DNA from: Datisca glomerata
Taxonomy: Eukaryota; Streptophyta; Magnoliopsida; Cucurbitales; Datiscaceae
Length of the DNA: 64,000 bases
Assembly (NCBI GenBank): GCA_003255025.1
Contig: QANY01013209.1
Span: 744,001-808,000, forward strand
Direction of reading: 5' to 3'
The notes under the pieces: generated by a model
What the model saw: the letters and a program-made list of their open reading frames with translations, nothing else
Told to the model about the DNA's origin: nothing
Databases searched by the model: none
Made by a program: the position numbers and the translations under genes
Part shown: piece by piece, positions 34,646 through 47,979 of the stretch
Numbering within the stretch: position 1 is the stretch's first letter
Layout: every line of letters begins with the position of its first letter

Positions 34646-37600
34646 CAGCTAGGCTCGGTGCATATCGAAGCTGCTGGTTCGTTAAAGACTGTGAAATCGT
34701 GGCTTGGTTAAAACTTGATAAGTTCATCAATGGCCACCAGATCATGTGTACATTTCTTTTACATATTTTTTATTTAATTTTTACTTTGATCTCTTCAAGG
34801 AATTAATTTCACTATAGAAAATTTAGCTAATTATTTACCATATGTGCAATTCTTAATTTTTTTGTCACTCTAACTAGTCAAGTTTTATTAATTTATTCAG
34901 ATAAAAAAAGACTGTTTAATCGATTTCTTACGCGGGGGATTATACTTCAGAGACCTTTTTAGTCCTGCCTAATTGATTTAACTTTTTATCTTTTTATTTT
35001 TCTTTTCACACTTTTAGAATCGGTAACGTGAGTGTCAGTAAGACAACTATTAAATTAAATTAACGAAAGAGTGGTAACATTTTGTTAACATTTTGTCATA
35101 AGATATATGGAAGCAGAAATGGGATAACTCATATCTACAACCATAGAAAGACCAACCCTGCTCGTATAACGAAAGTGACACATTCTTTTTGAGAAAATAA
35201 CAAATTCTATGAGAATAGAAATGAAAGTTGAACCAGCTATGGTCTCATGATATGTACATGGGACTTAACTAATGATGTCAGTGGCATATTTGTTAGCTTG
35301 TTGTGCATAGCATATTAGCATAGTGCATTATCTTTAAATTGGTGGATACTCATTACTGCTTTAAATAAAAAAAAGAAAAACAAACAAACATCCAGAATTC
35401 TAATTAAAGTATTCTAATGAATGTTTTTCCAAGTTTTAATACCCTCTTTGTCTTATCTATATCTACAGTATATATAAGGTTTAATAGTAGAGAAACTTTT
35501 TCAGACAAAAAAGTATAACTTAAATTCAATTATAATATAGCATGCATATGAAAATAAGACACATAAAAAACGTAGAAAATGAAGCCAATGTAGATTTATT
35601 AGTTAAACATACAATTATAAAAAAAATTGAGATTGAAACAATTATATATTTGAACGAAATTTAATATATTTTTATGAATTTTATAAACACAATGCTCTAT
35701 ATGATTTCTTTTTGTACCTATGTTTAGTAATTTTTCATAGAATATCACTTTGATAGAATTTTTTTAGTTTAGTTTTTATCATGTGCAAATCAACGCTTAA
35801 GAATTATTACATTAAAAATATTATTTTCATATATACATGTCATAATATAACATATTCATTTTAGAATTGTTCAAATCACATCACATGTGTAAATAAACCA
35901 GTTCAAAATAAAAAAGACTTAATGAGCAAGAATATCACAACGTTCAGTAATCATTATAAGTCACAATTCAAATTTAGTTGTTTTTTCATTTGTTTATTTA
36001 TCAATGGTTGGTGTGAGACTATTTGCACTGCCAAATTCCTAGCAATATCAAGTAATATAAAAACTTTTTCTAATTATAAACTACCTTAATTCAAGACAGG
36101 TTTTCGGGGTCAATTTCTTTACTTTAGAATTAAAAACAAAAAGGGAGATGCAAATGTTATTTGTTTCTAGGTAGAAAAAGTCTTACCTCATTTAATTAAG
36201 ACTGATTTCCTTAGAAGCATGCATAAAATACACATATAACATGCGACTCTACGATACTTTGGACCGTATGGACTGGTTGATTCTCAATTTGTCTTTACAA
36301 GGCGAAATTTAATTTATTTAAAGACTTTCCTTTTTCTCAATAGTTATCACTAAAATATGACATACACAATTAATTAATAATAGGTTTAACAATAATAACA
36401 TCTCCTAAACACAATTATTCATTCATTACAAATATGTCATGTTATAAAAATCATAAAAAATGTCCACGAGTATACAAAAGAATCAAATATAGCCACTGTA
36501 CGCCACCCACGGAAAATTATTTCCACTCGTCAATTATTGAATATAATATATATTAAATATATCTGCTGTATATTTTATTTATACGTTATATTAAATAAAT
36601 TCTCTACTGGATTGCTTCTTATTTGGAGTGCTCCTAGCTAGCTGCTTGCATTTTGGTGTTGGCTTAGCCAAATCCTGCATCTAGCCTTACTAATTTTGTT
36701 ATCATGGCAAGAGTTCCTAGGGTTTATTTAGTTTCTAGCTGTTGATCTCCCAAGAGCTTTGCTCCAGGGAAGTTTCCAGTGTATACATGTTTTTTCTTTC
36801 ATTATAATAATATTTACGAACGTTTTAACTCAAAAAATTATTGTATATTACTTGCTATCATTATATTATTTTAATTTGTCAAAGTAAGTACAGATATATG
36901 AGAGTTTTGTCGAGGAAGCTGAATCAAAGACTTGAATTAGTCAAAAGAATAATTGGGCAGCTAGTTTTATTGAATAATAAACTGACCAGTGACTTCATTC
37001 TAGACTTTCTAGTTGGCCAGCTAGTTTTATTCTAGAGTTTCTATGATATACCACTGAAATACATAGATTGTGTATTTACTTTTAACTTTCATTCTTAATT
37101 ATTGTGTCCTAAAATAAACTTCTTCTAATTTAAATTTTACCTTTAAGTCTAGTTTTAATTGAATCGGCGTACCAAACTTATGTTGTTAATAATATTTATT
37201 TTATACATGTTTGGTGGAATTGACATGCTAGTTTGACCAATCACACAAAGATGAATGAAATGAATATAAATCCCTCAATTTCAGCAATAATATATTAATG
37301 TTTAAGTTCTTTGGTTCTTTGCTTTGGCAGAAATATGTTTCCACTTTCTTAGTCAAAACCTTAATCTTTCATTCTCTCCAATAGTTATGAGATTAATTTA
37401 ATTACTTCGCAGATGGCTGGCCTATTGTCCAAACATATATAAGCTTTGTGTTTAGGATAATGATGCGAATCTATCTTCTTCTTATATTAAAATACCTTCT
37501 GTCACGTTCTTTTTCTCCTCTCCTCGTCGGTCGACTTTTGCCATACTAATTATAATTTTATCACATTATCATGAAAAATAGAGTGTCAAATACATCTTTT

Positions 37601-39215
37601 GGCCTTCAAGGTTTATCATGATTCATAATTTGATACTTGTAAATTTAATTAATTTTTTGAATAATTTAAAATGCTGCAACAAACTCCATTCATGAAACCT
37701 TAAATTAATCTTGAAATTGCATGTGATGTTGATAATTTTATTGTGTATAGCTAGCATCGAGTTATGTTTTGGTTATTCTATGTCATCAACAACATAAAAA
37801 TATTTAAATTGCAGTGATAATAGAAGTATCCGATTGCAACAACTTGAATTATTGAAGAACTTGTTTGAAAAAAAATCAAACATACGCACATGGACTACAT
37901 AGGGAATCAATGTAAACTTAAGATGCCAAAAATGCATTTTTTTAAAAACAAAAAATCATACTTACACAGATAAAAAAAAAGGTGAATGAGACTGTATTCG
38001 GATTATTTTAAAAATATTATGAATCTAGAAATCTAAAACTAATTAAGTATTCCTGTGGACTTATAGTTTATATAAGCTACGTACGTATAAATAAAACATC
38101 AATGAATGCCAAGCAAGCACCATAGGTACTCGGTCAAAGATTGGTGCCATGCCCACAAATGCAACTTTTTCGAGTGCCAAAGTGAAATTTATTATTTAAA
38201 ATTTGTCACATTATCTCAAAAAAAACTTTCGGTATATATTTAAACTCTAAAAATCCATGTACTACTATAAAATTAATTTATTTATAAAACTATAAAATTA
38301 CGGTTGAGCTGATATTGAAAAGTGGTGGACGTAGTCATAATAGTTAGATTACTGTTAATCTCGATAGACCATCAATTAAAAGAACGATTTATATTAATTA
38401 AGACTGAATCATCAATTAATATTCTTTCATATCATTTTTATTTTTCAAGAGCCAACTTATTATTTCTCCTCAAATATCAAAAGAAGATTATAAGAGCATA
38501 TAAAAATATTAAAAACTCAATAATTCAAGGGTATCAGAAATCGTTCCCAAATTAGGATTGGTTTCCTTTCAATTCTTGAGTTTTTCTTTTCTACTTTTTA
38601 TGAAATTAAGGTGATTTAATAATTTTTTGATAGGTAGAGAAAAAGAAAAGGTGACAAGCATAATCTCGTATATTTGAAAACTTGCGCACTTAGAAAAAGT
38701 CTCTCTTTAGAGGCATTTTGACATTTGAGAAAACCCAAATATGTATGTTGTGGTTGGTGAGACAGTGCACATAAAAAATGCTAACTTTATCCTAAACTTA
38801 CCTAAGCATCATTATTAGCTTTTGTTGGCTCCAATCTTCTGCTTCATCAATTCCCATTACACTATATATGGACACCCAGTCATCCACTCTCTCTATCTCT
38901 CTCTCAAATTCGATTCCTAGTGGATGTCATTCACCAGTAAAGTTTAGGTCTTTCTCTAAGATATTAAAAATGAAAAAAATTGAGCCAATCAAAATATTAA
39001 ATAATAAATTAATATATATATATATATTTGGTTAAGCTAATATTGTTCAAACATGTTTGACAAAGTCCATTAATTTCGGAAAAGTAAGCCAAGGACAGAC
39101 CCAAGATTTAGCTACATCTCTTCGAAATGGTAAGGGCCTTAATAAAGAAATTTGATTAATCATATACCTTACAAATGTGAGATAGTTGGATTTTAAAGTT
39201 TTGTCTAATCAGGAA
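34646..39215. other. 3' flank of zinc-finger gene and AT-rich intergenic DNA
   Basis: The first ~200 bp probably form the 3' UTR. Beyond it no gene or complete element was recognised. Short features include a diverged duplication around CAGCTAGTTTTATT (36958 and 37018) and an (AT)n run near 39010-39030. Confidence 0.55.
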
Positions 39216-39775
39216 CATTAAGGACACTTTGCAGCCTAGTCAGCATGCCAACTCAGCCGTATCACATTCTCATCTCCATATTAGCAAGTCACCTAAGTTG
39301 CAACAGTTGGAAAGCAGAAAAGTTCTTCCATGTAGGAGTTGTTTTCCCGATATTGATATCGTAGAATTCAACAATATATATAAAATGATTCAATAAATAT
39401 GTTCAAAGATTCAACTAATGTGTTTTAGATACAATAAATTTTTTAGAGCTCGATGAATATGTTGAAAGAATTTAATTAATATGTTTGAAGGTTCAACAAA
39501 AACTTCTGGTATCATGCCAAGAAAAATGTCTCGGTGTTGAAAAGTGATCCTCTCGGCATTGAAAAATGATCATTAAAAGGACAGTCCTTCTCATGTGAAT
39601 AGTAGTAGGTGAATACTAATCTCTAACTAATCAATACTATTTGTAATTAGCTATAATTCGATTCTGTAGTCTATATATACTAACATGATGTAAAGCACAT
39701 GTATGACGTATATAATACACACTGCAAACATGCATAGGAATTCAACTAGCTTGTACTTCTTATGATCTTTTTCTA
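39216..39775 (+). repeat. 5' LTR of Copia 1
   Basis: It begins near CATTAAGGACAC (the 3' copy has TGTTAAGGACAA) and ends a few bases before the primer-site relic. Compared with the 3' LTR it has about 230 extra bases around 39340-39585, made of repeated GATTCAA/ATATGTT motifs, probably a secondary insertion or duplication. Confidence 0.7.
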
Positions 39776-39778
39776 ATT

Positions 39779-39790
39779 TGTTATCAGAGC
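39779..39790 (+). other. Primer-binding site relic of Copia 1
   Basis: TGTTATCAGAGC differs at one base from TGGTATCAGAGC, the initiator tRNA-Met complement used by plant Copia elements. It follows the 5' LTR directly. Confidence 0.75.
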
Positions 39791-39799
39791 TATTGTAGC

Positions 39800-40410
39800 T
39801 CAACAGACTTTAATGGTTGCCTCTGATTCTTTATAGCAAAACAGAGACATTATTGAAAATATTTTAAGAGTGTCTAATGAACTAAACCCTTTCCAAAAAC
39901 CCTTCATTCTACCCTCTCTCAATCAAACTAGATAAAGAAAATCTATATCATATGAAAATTGCAAGTGATTTCAATCAATCTAATTGACCATGACCTAAGT
40001 GAGTACGTATTTAACACTCAATCTAGAACTGCACAATATCCAGCTGATGGAGGCTTGAACCAAAAGTACAAATAGTGGCTGAGGAATGACCGGCTGTTAT
40101 TGAGTTGGCTAAGGTCTACCATGAGTGATAGGATTATGGGTTCATTTATGCCAAGCTGCTATTGAAATAGTTTGTGATGTGCTACTGATGAAAGGACATT
40201 TATCACCAGGTCTAGAGCCAAGCTGCTAAATCTAAAAAACTCCTTCCACGTCACTATCAAAGTTGACAAATCAATTTACTCTATGTTGATGAGATGAGAG
40301 TGATACTAAAGAGAACATTTTTGTAGTCGGGGATGCAGTCAATTAGCAAGACCTTGTCTTGCACACTTTAAATGTTTTGGGCTCTAAATTTGACCTTGCA
40401 ATGATCAATA
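39800..40410 (+). pseudogene. Copia 1 gag, 5' part (interrupted by CACTA)
   Basis: Shifted frames give segments of a UBN2-type Copia gag: DLSEYVFNTQSRTAQYPADG at about 40000-40050, then WLRNDRLLLSWL-like sequence and FDLAMIN directly before the CACTA left end. Stops are frequent. The sequence resumes in register with NSRIDTLTIEKVQSF at 45794, typical of the same gag region, so the insertion split one gene. Confidence 0.72.
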
Positions 40411-41330
40411 CACAACAAGAAATATGATATTTCATATGATTAAAATACAAGGTTCACAATCATCTCTTGTTAGAACTCAAAATAACAAGAGATTTTAAAA
40501 TCTAGTAAAATTTATTCCTCTTAAAAGTGAAAAAAAAACCGGGAGGCAAAATTAATAGAGATGCGGGAGTTGCACTTAAGTTAGGCTTTGAACAAAAATT
40601 GGAGACCCCTCACATTTCGTTCTCGAGCTCTCTCAGTACTGTACCTTGATTCTCTTACTCCATTTTCATATCAAAGAAACTCAACTCGTTGCTCCATTTT
40701 CGATCAGAGAAGCTCAAAAATTGGAGACCCCTCGACAGTACTGTGGCTTGATACTCTTCTCTCTCACTCTCTCGTTCAACTTTTAGACAAAAGGAAGCCA
40801 AGAGGGAAAGCAAACCCTAGCCTCCGCCTCTCTCAGTCTGACCCTCCCCTCACCTCTCTCAGTATCAAGTTGACCCTCACCTTGCCTCGCCTAACCTCAA
40901 GCTTATCAGGTAAGGTCTCTCTCTCATCTGATTTTGTAAAAATTCCCTCTGCGTCTGATTCATCTAAGGAGATATGGATGAGCGGCGATGGTTCTCAAGC
41001 TCTATCGAGCTTTGGTTATCACTCGGTGACGATGGTGGATCTGTGAAATTTTTACTCTCTCAATTTCTTTCTGAAATTTTAGAGTTCAAGTCACCACAAA
41101 CGCAGAAGGAGAGATGCAGAGATGCAGAGTCTGCAATAGAAAGCCATTGACGATGCTAACCTGTTTCAGAAGCTAGGGCTCCAGACCTTTGATAATCTTT
41201 CTACCTACTTCTATAACAGGTTCACTTCCTTCGAGATTGGACTTTCTTTTAGACCATTTGACATATGCCTTGACTCTCTTCGTCTCAAACTAGCCATAAG
41301 CATACCCTAGGCTCAAGCTTCTCAGGTAAG

Positions 41331-41360
41331 GTCTCTCTCTCTCTCTCTCTCCCTCTCTCC

Positions 41361-41406
<46 letters not shown>
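41331..41406. repeat. CT/CA compound microsatellite
   Basis: (CT)n with CCCTCTC interruptions runs into (CA)n, ending CACACATAAACACA. It lies inside the CACTA element right after a GTAAGG donor-like site. Confidence 0.9.
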
Positions 41407-41408
<2 letters not shown>

Positions 41409-43174
41409 AACACACCACCTAATTTTCTATAAATTCCCTCTGCCTCCATCGAATTTCTTCCTCTCTCATCTCTTTACAAATTCAAGCTTCTAACTGTCAC
41501 GAAGGCGTGTCTCTATTCTGATTTCTGGAGCGAAGAAAGGATTGATTTTGAGCTATTTGTCTCTGTTCTTAACTTGTTTCTATACAAACAAGTGTCTCTG
41601 TTCTAATTTCTGGTGCGAAGGGTAATGGTTTGATTTCGAGAAAATATCTCTTCGTTCTTTTATCTTTCTTTTTTTTACTTTTCCTTCATCATTTCTTTTT
41701 CTTTGTGGGTCATGATGTTGTGGGTCTGTTACTGCTTCTTTATATGGTGACTAGTTGATTAGATGATTGTAAACTACACATTCGCTGCTCACTAATTGAA
41801 ATCATTTTGACAGATTGATATTCTTCTTCATTATACAGTTATTACAGGAACTTAGATTGTTGTTACATCCTGATATACAAGTCATTGATACAATTATTTT
41901 TTTCATTAGGTTGAGAGGGCAATAAAATATTTTGGGATAATCTTATTATAATATAGCATACTACTTATAGAAAGTCATGAATCCATGTTTTGAATTTGGT
42001 TTTCAAAGTTTGACATTTGGCATGTACTTAACCTGTGTTTTTGACATTTATATATATGTATATAGCATAAAATGTTTCTCCTTATAGAGGAGCTCCTCGA
42101 TGAATTCACTATATGGGTATGATGATGTTGCACATCTAACTGAAGAAACTAAAGGTACTGAAAAGATTACTTCTTAGCCTTTGTATTCAAAATTCAGGTA
42201 TCGATTCAAAATAGTAAATATTAGTTTATAGTTTGATCATACAATAAGATTTACTTCTCCGTGTTCTTTAAGACATGATCCTAATGATAAAAATAAGGAA
42301 AGATCCACTTTAAACAATACCAAGGAAAAACTTCAACCTTTCCTAATGAACTTTGTCTAGCAAATTCTTTTACTACTCCAGTCAGAATTTAAGCTATTAT
42401 GACGTAAGTAATGAGATAGTTATGGAGCTTTTACCTACTCAAAAGTAGGTTGGTTCGTCGCTTTGGAGAAAATAATGCAAAAGAGGTAACTCCAAATTGT
42501 CTATCTTATTGTTATGTAATTGGGGAATGTCTGGGACTTTGTGTTGTCCAACTTGTTATCTTCTACTCTATTTTTATGATTTAAAGATGTTCATCTTATT
42601 TTACTTCTTAGCAACTAGACTGCAACTTGTATAAACTAGTTCATCTTTTTGGTGTGAAGCCTTTTTTGAAACTTCCGTACATTTCTTTTCTTGGTTTCTT
42701 TTAAAATTAAAAGGAAACTTGTTGTCTTGTACTCCTGACTACAAAAAACTTATTATCTTAGATCTGAAAATACTCACAAATTATTTTAATTTCTAAGGAC
42801 TAGTTATAGCTTGTGTACAGTGGGATTTGGCATGAAAATTGGATTCCTTAGGAGAGCATAGCCTAATAGGGAGAAATTTAGAACATGTAGAAGTTATGTG
42901 GTTACAAATAGTGAATTTATACAGAGATGCCTTAATTAGGTCAGAAAATTGTTTGATATATGAATTTTGAATATACTTTCATATAAATTGGATTTCTTTT
43001 TCCTACATTTCCTTTAGCTTTTTTTTTTTTCAATTTTAATTCCCTGTTGTGACTCCCTTTGATTTAATTCTTTTATTAGTTTCATGTGTTTTCCTAGGTG
43101 TGGTTGCCTCTGTCATCTTCAAACTATGTTTATTTCGATTTTCAACTTGTCTCTCTAAATTTTTGAATATTTAG

Positions 43175-43232
43175 ATGTGGGAGATCCCTTGACTGCTAAA
43201 GAGCTAGAAGAAAAGGAGCGCTTTTAGAAGAT
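43175..43232 (+). pseudogene. Captured exon fragment resembling ISWI chromatin remodeller (SANT-proximal)
   Basis: Between an AG acceptor-like TTAG and a GTAAGT donor the sequence reads GDPLTAKELEEKER, then needs a one-base shift to continue LLED. This is the conserved linker just before the SANT domain of plant ISWI ATPases (CHR11/CHR17 type), which slide nucleosomes. Only this short exon is seen. With 14-18 residues the assignment rests on my recall of the family and should be searched. Confidence 0.55.
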
Positions 43233-43644
43233 GTAAGTATTGCTACTACAAATATGACATTTAGTAAAACCATGTAGTCAAAAGTCGTTGAATCACATAT
43301 TTCTTGTAGTGATTCTTGGCTAAGTTAATTTATATGATTTATTTTGCAGTGTTTTGAAGGAAACCCTCTCTTTGAATTTGATCATACACGTATCTAATAC
43401 GACTACCCCTGCATACTTGCATACAAAAATTCAAATGTCGATGAATTTTTGTTTGGGTTTATGACGTTTATTATCATGAATCTTTTTCTCAATCCCAATT
43501 TCTCTGAACTTGTATTATTAGATGCTTACTGCGAACTAGCATGTCTGAGGGCTAGTAAATTGTAGCTTTATGTTAAACTGGGTTTGGCAATATTCTTACT
43601 TTGCTGGAAAGAATGTTATTGGGATAACATGGTCTTATTATTTC

Positions 43645-44306
43645 TGAATGGCAATAAGCTATGCATTTTCAAATGTGTGTTCCCTCGAGAGCCAAAGAAG
43701 AAGGTGAAAGGAAATCACCACACTTATTATCACTTAAAGGACATTTTTTCCTTCATCATGAACCGCTGTTGGAGAAATTAGAGACATTAGGGCATACGAC
43801 AAGAAGATACAAAAATCCCATGCAAAGAAGAACCGAGATCGTGCATAATTTTTTAAAGATCACAGGCCCACTTACGTATTATGAAGTGTTGACATGTTGG
43901 TAGTTTTTCTTTTTGTATTATGAAGTGCTGACATGTTGGTAGTTTTTACAGGTATTTTCGTTCTGAGAAAAAAATTCATTATTCAGTTTCTTTATTTTGT
44001 ACATTGCTAGGTTAGTCATGAATGGCAAGCATATGTTTCTCGAACTCACAAATTACGTAAGGGTTTTGTGTCTGTGAAAGGTATTTATTACCAGGTAATT
44101 TTTGTTATTTATTTATTTTTTATGTACGATGCATATGTGGAAGCATTTTAAGTTGGATAGTTGGTTTGATTTTACATGTTTGCTTATTGATGCAGGCTGA
44201 GGATGAGGGTCAGAAGATCACATGGATGTCACCTCATTCAATGCACCAGATGTTGACTGACGATGTTGATTTCACTATCATTCTTAACTTCATGGAATTT
44301 TATGAG
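43645..44306 (+). pseudogene. Captured Pescadillo (PES1) gene fragment with introns
   Basis: Three exons are recognisable. The first (about 43650-43895) contains VFPREPKKKVKGNHHTYYHL and then, after one shift, HHEPLLEKL; this is the N-terminal Pescadillo domain. The second (44011-44094) reads SHEWQAYVSRTHKLRKGF and VSVKGIYYQ and ends at a GTAATT donor. The third (44196-44306) starts after TGCAG and contains EGQKITWMSPHSMHQ and VDFTIILNFMEFYE. Pescadillo works with BOP1 and WDR12 in 60S ribosome biogenesis in the nucleolus. Introns are retained, so capture was from DNA and not from mRNA. The BRCT domain and most of the protein are missing, and a shift and stops break exon 1. Confidence 0.85.
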
Positions 44307-45793
44307 GTTAAAAGCCTTGGCCTTATGCTGTATCATATTCTCTCTATTAAAATTTCTTGCACCTTTTGTTGCTAGTACCACTTTGTCCCACTTTCCATAA
44401 GAGAGAATAGCAACCTATGGCATGAAATGATGGATTTTCTAGTGAAACTTGAGTTGGCATTTTGATGTCACCTGGTCTATCACAAAGTTAATTCTTATTT
44501 GGAGTAGAGAGTTACATATCTTTGGATAGAAAGAATAAGGACAAAAAATTATTGACAAATAACCAATGAATCTTTGAATGTAACTCAACATACTTAACTA
44601 CTGTTAGGCCCTTAGAAAAAGAAAGAGTAAATGTAATTAGAGGGGGGAATGAGCTGGAAATGGGGCAGAAATGAGTTGGTTAGGGGAGAGAGAAAAAGGG
44701 TGTTGATTAGGAAAGTTAGTTAGGCTTTTGTAATCATGAGGATTGGATAAAACAGGGGGGAGGGGGAGGGGGTCAATTGGGTAGTGGCTATTTTGGGAGA
44801 GCCCAAGCTCTCGAACATCTTAGTATAAGGGTGTAATTTCACTGTTCTTGGTGAAGTTCACCATTTTTTAGTAATCAAGGTTGCTTTTCTTTGATTGTTT
44901 CAGGTTGTAGCTTCTTTGTTTTCACTATTTGGATTGCTGTTGTGGTTAGAATAATGTTTGTTTGCAGGAAAACTCATATTAGTTACAAATTGCACTATCC
45001 TCAGTATGCGATTTTATATTTCATCATTTCTTGGTTATTATTATCTAAAATGCCATGATTATGCTCATTCTTATTCATTAACACCACTCTATTCAATCCT
45101 TAGTTTGCCTCACCTATGTAATTTTTAATGGTGCGGATCTGTTTATTTCCTATACTCTCCAACTAATAACTGCTCATGGTGTTTTCCTTCGGCATTGGGA
45201 AGGTCTGAAGGCAGTGCATACCCTGTTATGAAACACTACCATTTAACTTGAGTTCGTCATTTTCATTTTTGAGACTCAAAATTTCATTTTTTTATATTTT
45301 TTATTTATTGGAACAAGTTTACTTGTATATTTTAAGGATAAGTTAGTTTTCAGGTTAGATTTATTTGTAAGTTGATCAAATAAATAATGTAAAACTTTTT
45401 TGAAATGATTAAATGTTAGTGTTGTCAATTATTATATTGATATTCTTTATGTTACGTAAAATTATCTTTTGAAAGTGTTTAATATGAATACTTGACTATA
45501 ACAATGAACATTATAATATCTCACTTTATAGGATATAAAATACCTGTGAATGTTAATTCATAAGTATTAAAAAAATATGTTGAATACATTCAATAGGGGT
45601 CCGGAAACCCTATTAAACAACGTTCTACAAGAGTCGAAAAACCCTGTAAAAAATGAGATACCACAGGAGTCTTCACAGGAGGCGTTGTGCCTCGTAGAAA
45701 ACGTGGACTTTTAATATGAGGGGTTATCACATGCGCCGCATGATCCCTGTGGATATCCGTCTCTTATAGAATGTCATATTTTTTGTAGTGATA

Positions 45794-46170
45794 TAAATTC
45801 TAGGATTGACACCCTAACAATTGAAAAGGTACAATCATTTATCATGATTCATGGGTCCATGATAGAAAGGCGCAATACTTAGGAGGAAACTATATTCTGA
45901 AAGCTTGTGTAAATATGATGCAAACACTTGTAATTTAGCTTGAAATAAAAATGGAAATCAATAGCGGTCCAACCCAAAGAATGATTCTGGGAGAATTACT
46001 TGAAAAACTAAGATGGTTTCAAAGGAGGACGCAAAGGTACAAAGGGTGGAAGATCAAATGGTAGGACTGTTTGTCAAGTTCGTAACAAGATTGTCCATTC
46101 AACATCTATTTGTTCGTAACAAGGCATTTCAAGTTGCACTTCTAAAAACAATTTCTACTGTCAAAGCTCC
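45794..46170 (+). pseudogene. Copia 1 gag, 3' part with zinc knuckle relic
   Basis: It starts with NSRIDTLTIEKVQSF, then IMIHGSMIERRNT, the usual end of UBN2 gag. In another frame near 46075-46115 CQVCNKIVHSTSIC resembles the Copia CCHC knuckle. Basic sequence (KGGHKG type) precedes it. Shifts and stops show it is dead. Confidence 0.7.
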
Positions 46171-46229
46171 AATCAACCACCTACTCAACACTTCAATAGT
46201 GTTTTTAATCCTGGTACCTACTTGCAAGT

Positions 46230-47720
46230 TTTAAAATAAGAATTGGTGCTTCACGATATGCAGAAAATGAGGCTACACACCATATGACAATTGAATTGAG
46301 CAATGTGGACTTTGCCATTGATTACCAAGGTGTTAAGAAAATGACATTAGGACATTGTAAGAATATGGATAGCACTTATACATGTTCTAACGCTCTCTCT
46401 TCTTCTATATATTCTTTAAACTTTAAATAAGTTCTTACTGCCCTAAAAATCACAAAAACAAATCTTGTTAGTGTGTCTAAACTTACCTTAGATAATTAGA
46501 TATTTGTACAATTCCACTCACATTTCTGTTTTGTGAAGACTAAGTCAAAGACGCAATGTTACTTAAAGGAAGGCTTGAAGATGAGTTATCAAATGTTTTT
46601 ACCTGAGAGAGGAAAAGATATTACCCTGACATGTCAACTTCTACACAATGATAATTATGTTTTCAGTTTCCTTTACATAATAGTTGGTTCAATTCCAAGA
46701 AATTTGTTGTTCCTGCATCTCAGCTTTCCTTATAGCTTTATGTTGCTAATTTTGAGAATGTTGTGAACAATGTCAATTTGAACTAGTATAATATTAGTTC
46801 TCCTACTTCTAAAAATATTATTGCTTCTCCATTCTTTTATGCAAAACCTGACTGAACTGCACCGTGACGTTTTCACCTTAAATTACTATACTCATATTAA
46901 AAAAATGAATATTGATGACTTGTCTATCTATCATGGATGCTAACAAGGTAAAGTCATATTAAATTAAATGAATAGTAATGACTTGTATATCCGTCATGCA
47001 TGCCAACAAGATAACGCCACATACTACCATGTTTTACTTCTCGTACTACCACCTCAAAACCATTAGAACTTGTGCACACTAACCTGTGGAGACCTGCACC
47101 GATAACCTCAAACTTTATAGATGACTTTTTTTGGTTTTCCTAGATATACCCCATTAACTCAAGTCTAGGGCCTTTTCAACCTTTCATTTCTTAAAGCACA
47201 AAAAATATCGTGGGTATACAAAGTGTGTGCAAACTGATTGGGGTGGAGAATATAGATCCTTCAAACGACTTAAACACTAATGGCATCATTTTTAGGCACC
47301 ATGTCCTCGCACTCACCACCATCATGTTAAGACTGGGAGGAACCACAAACATATAGTTAACACTAAAGGACCCCTAGAACAATACCCCATGCCATTTACC
47401 AACTGGTTGTATGCATTTCAGATAATAGTTATCTCATTATTAGGTTGTCTAGTCCAACTCTCAAATACTTCCTCCTTTCTGTAACTTTTTCATGCTTCTT
47501 GTGATTACCCTTTTCTAAAAGCTTTTAGGTGTCATGTTTCCCTCATTTAAGAACTTGGGATTCTCATAAACTTTCTTTTAGGTATGCTTTGTGTGTTTTT
47601 CTTGACTATACATCCTCACATAAAGGTTATCACTGATTTCACCCCTCAAGTAGAATTTTTATAACTAGGAATGTTATATTTGATGAATTTCCTTTCCCTT
47701 TTAAGAACAGCTTCATGACT
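46230..47720 (+). pseudogene. Copia 1 protease and integrase relic
   Basis: ASRYAENEATHHMT (about 46250) corresponds to the protease entry, with the DSGA-type site degraded. Integrase fragments include a QTDWGGEYRSF-like segment at about 47233-47265, which carries a catalytic Asp region. At about 47605-47700 comes a post-integrase SSHKGYH and FITRNVIFDEFPFPF-type segment that marks Copia pol. Many stops. Confidence 0.68.
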
Positions 47721-47979
47721 AATGATACTTGTATTACTCCCCCGTCTTCCATTTTTCCTTCTTAGTCTATTACATCTTTGCCTTTCAAATGTCATAGTGT
47801 TATCCATGCTCTCATGTCAACTCAATTGTGTTGAGGTCCACCTTAGTAGCCTCAACTTCTGGTAATATTCTCCTTGGTACATCTTTACATTCTTTGAGAC
47901 ATGTGCTGCTACCAATACACTGCTCTCATCCTCATACATTCAAGTTTCCCCAATTCCTAACCATCCCATACCAATACCA

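Larger units (their letters stand above)
40411..45790. mobile_element. CACTA (En/Spm) element carrying host gene fragments
   Basis: The left end is CACAACAAGAAATATGATAT. The right end, reverse-complemented, is CACTACAAAAAATATGACAT. Together they form a terminal inverted repeat of about 25 bp with few mismatches. The flanking trinucleotides are both ATA (40408-40410 and 45791-45793), the 3-bp target duplication expected for CACTA. The interior holds a C/T-rich leader-like region with GTAAGG donor-like sites (40912, 41325), a CT/CA microsatellite, an ISWI-like exon and at least three Pescadillo exons with introns. No TNP2 or other transposase was recognised, so it is non-autonomous. A mini-element-like pair of similar ends lies at 43247-43311. 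Confidence 0.88.

Noticed and set aside
40588..41046. 152-codon frame in the CACTA element
   Set aside because: C/T-rich leader-like sequence with donor-like sites and no recognisable domain; more likely untranslated leader.
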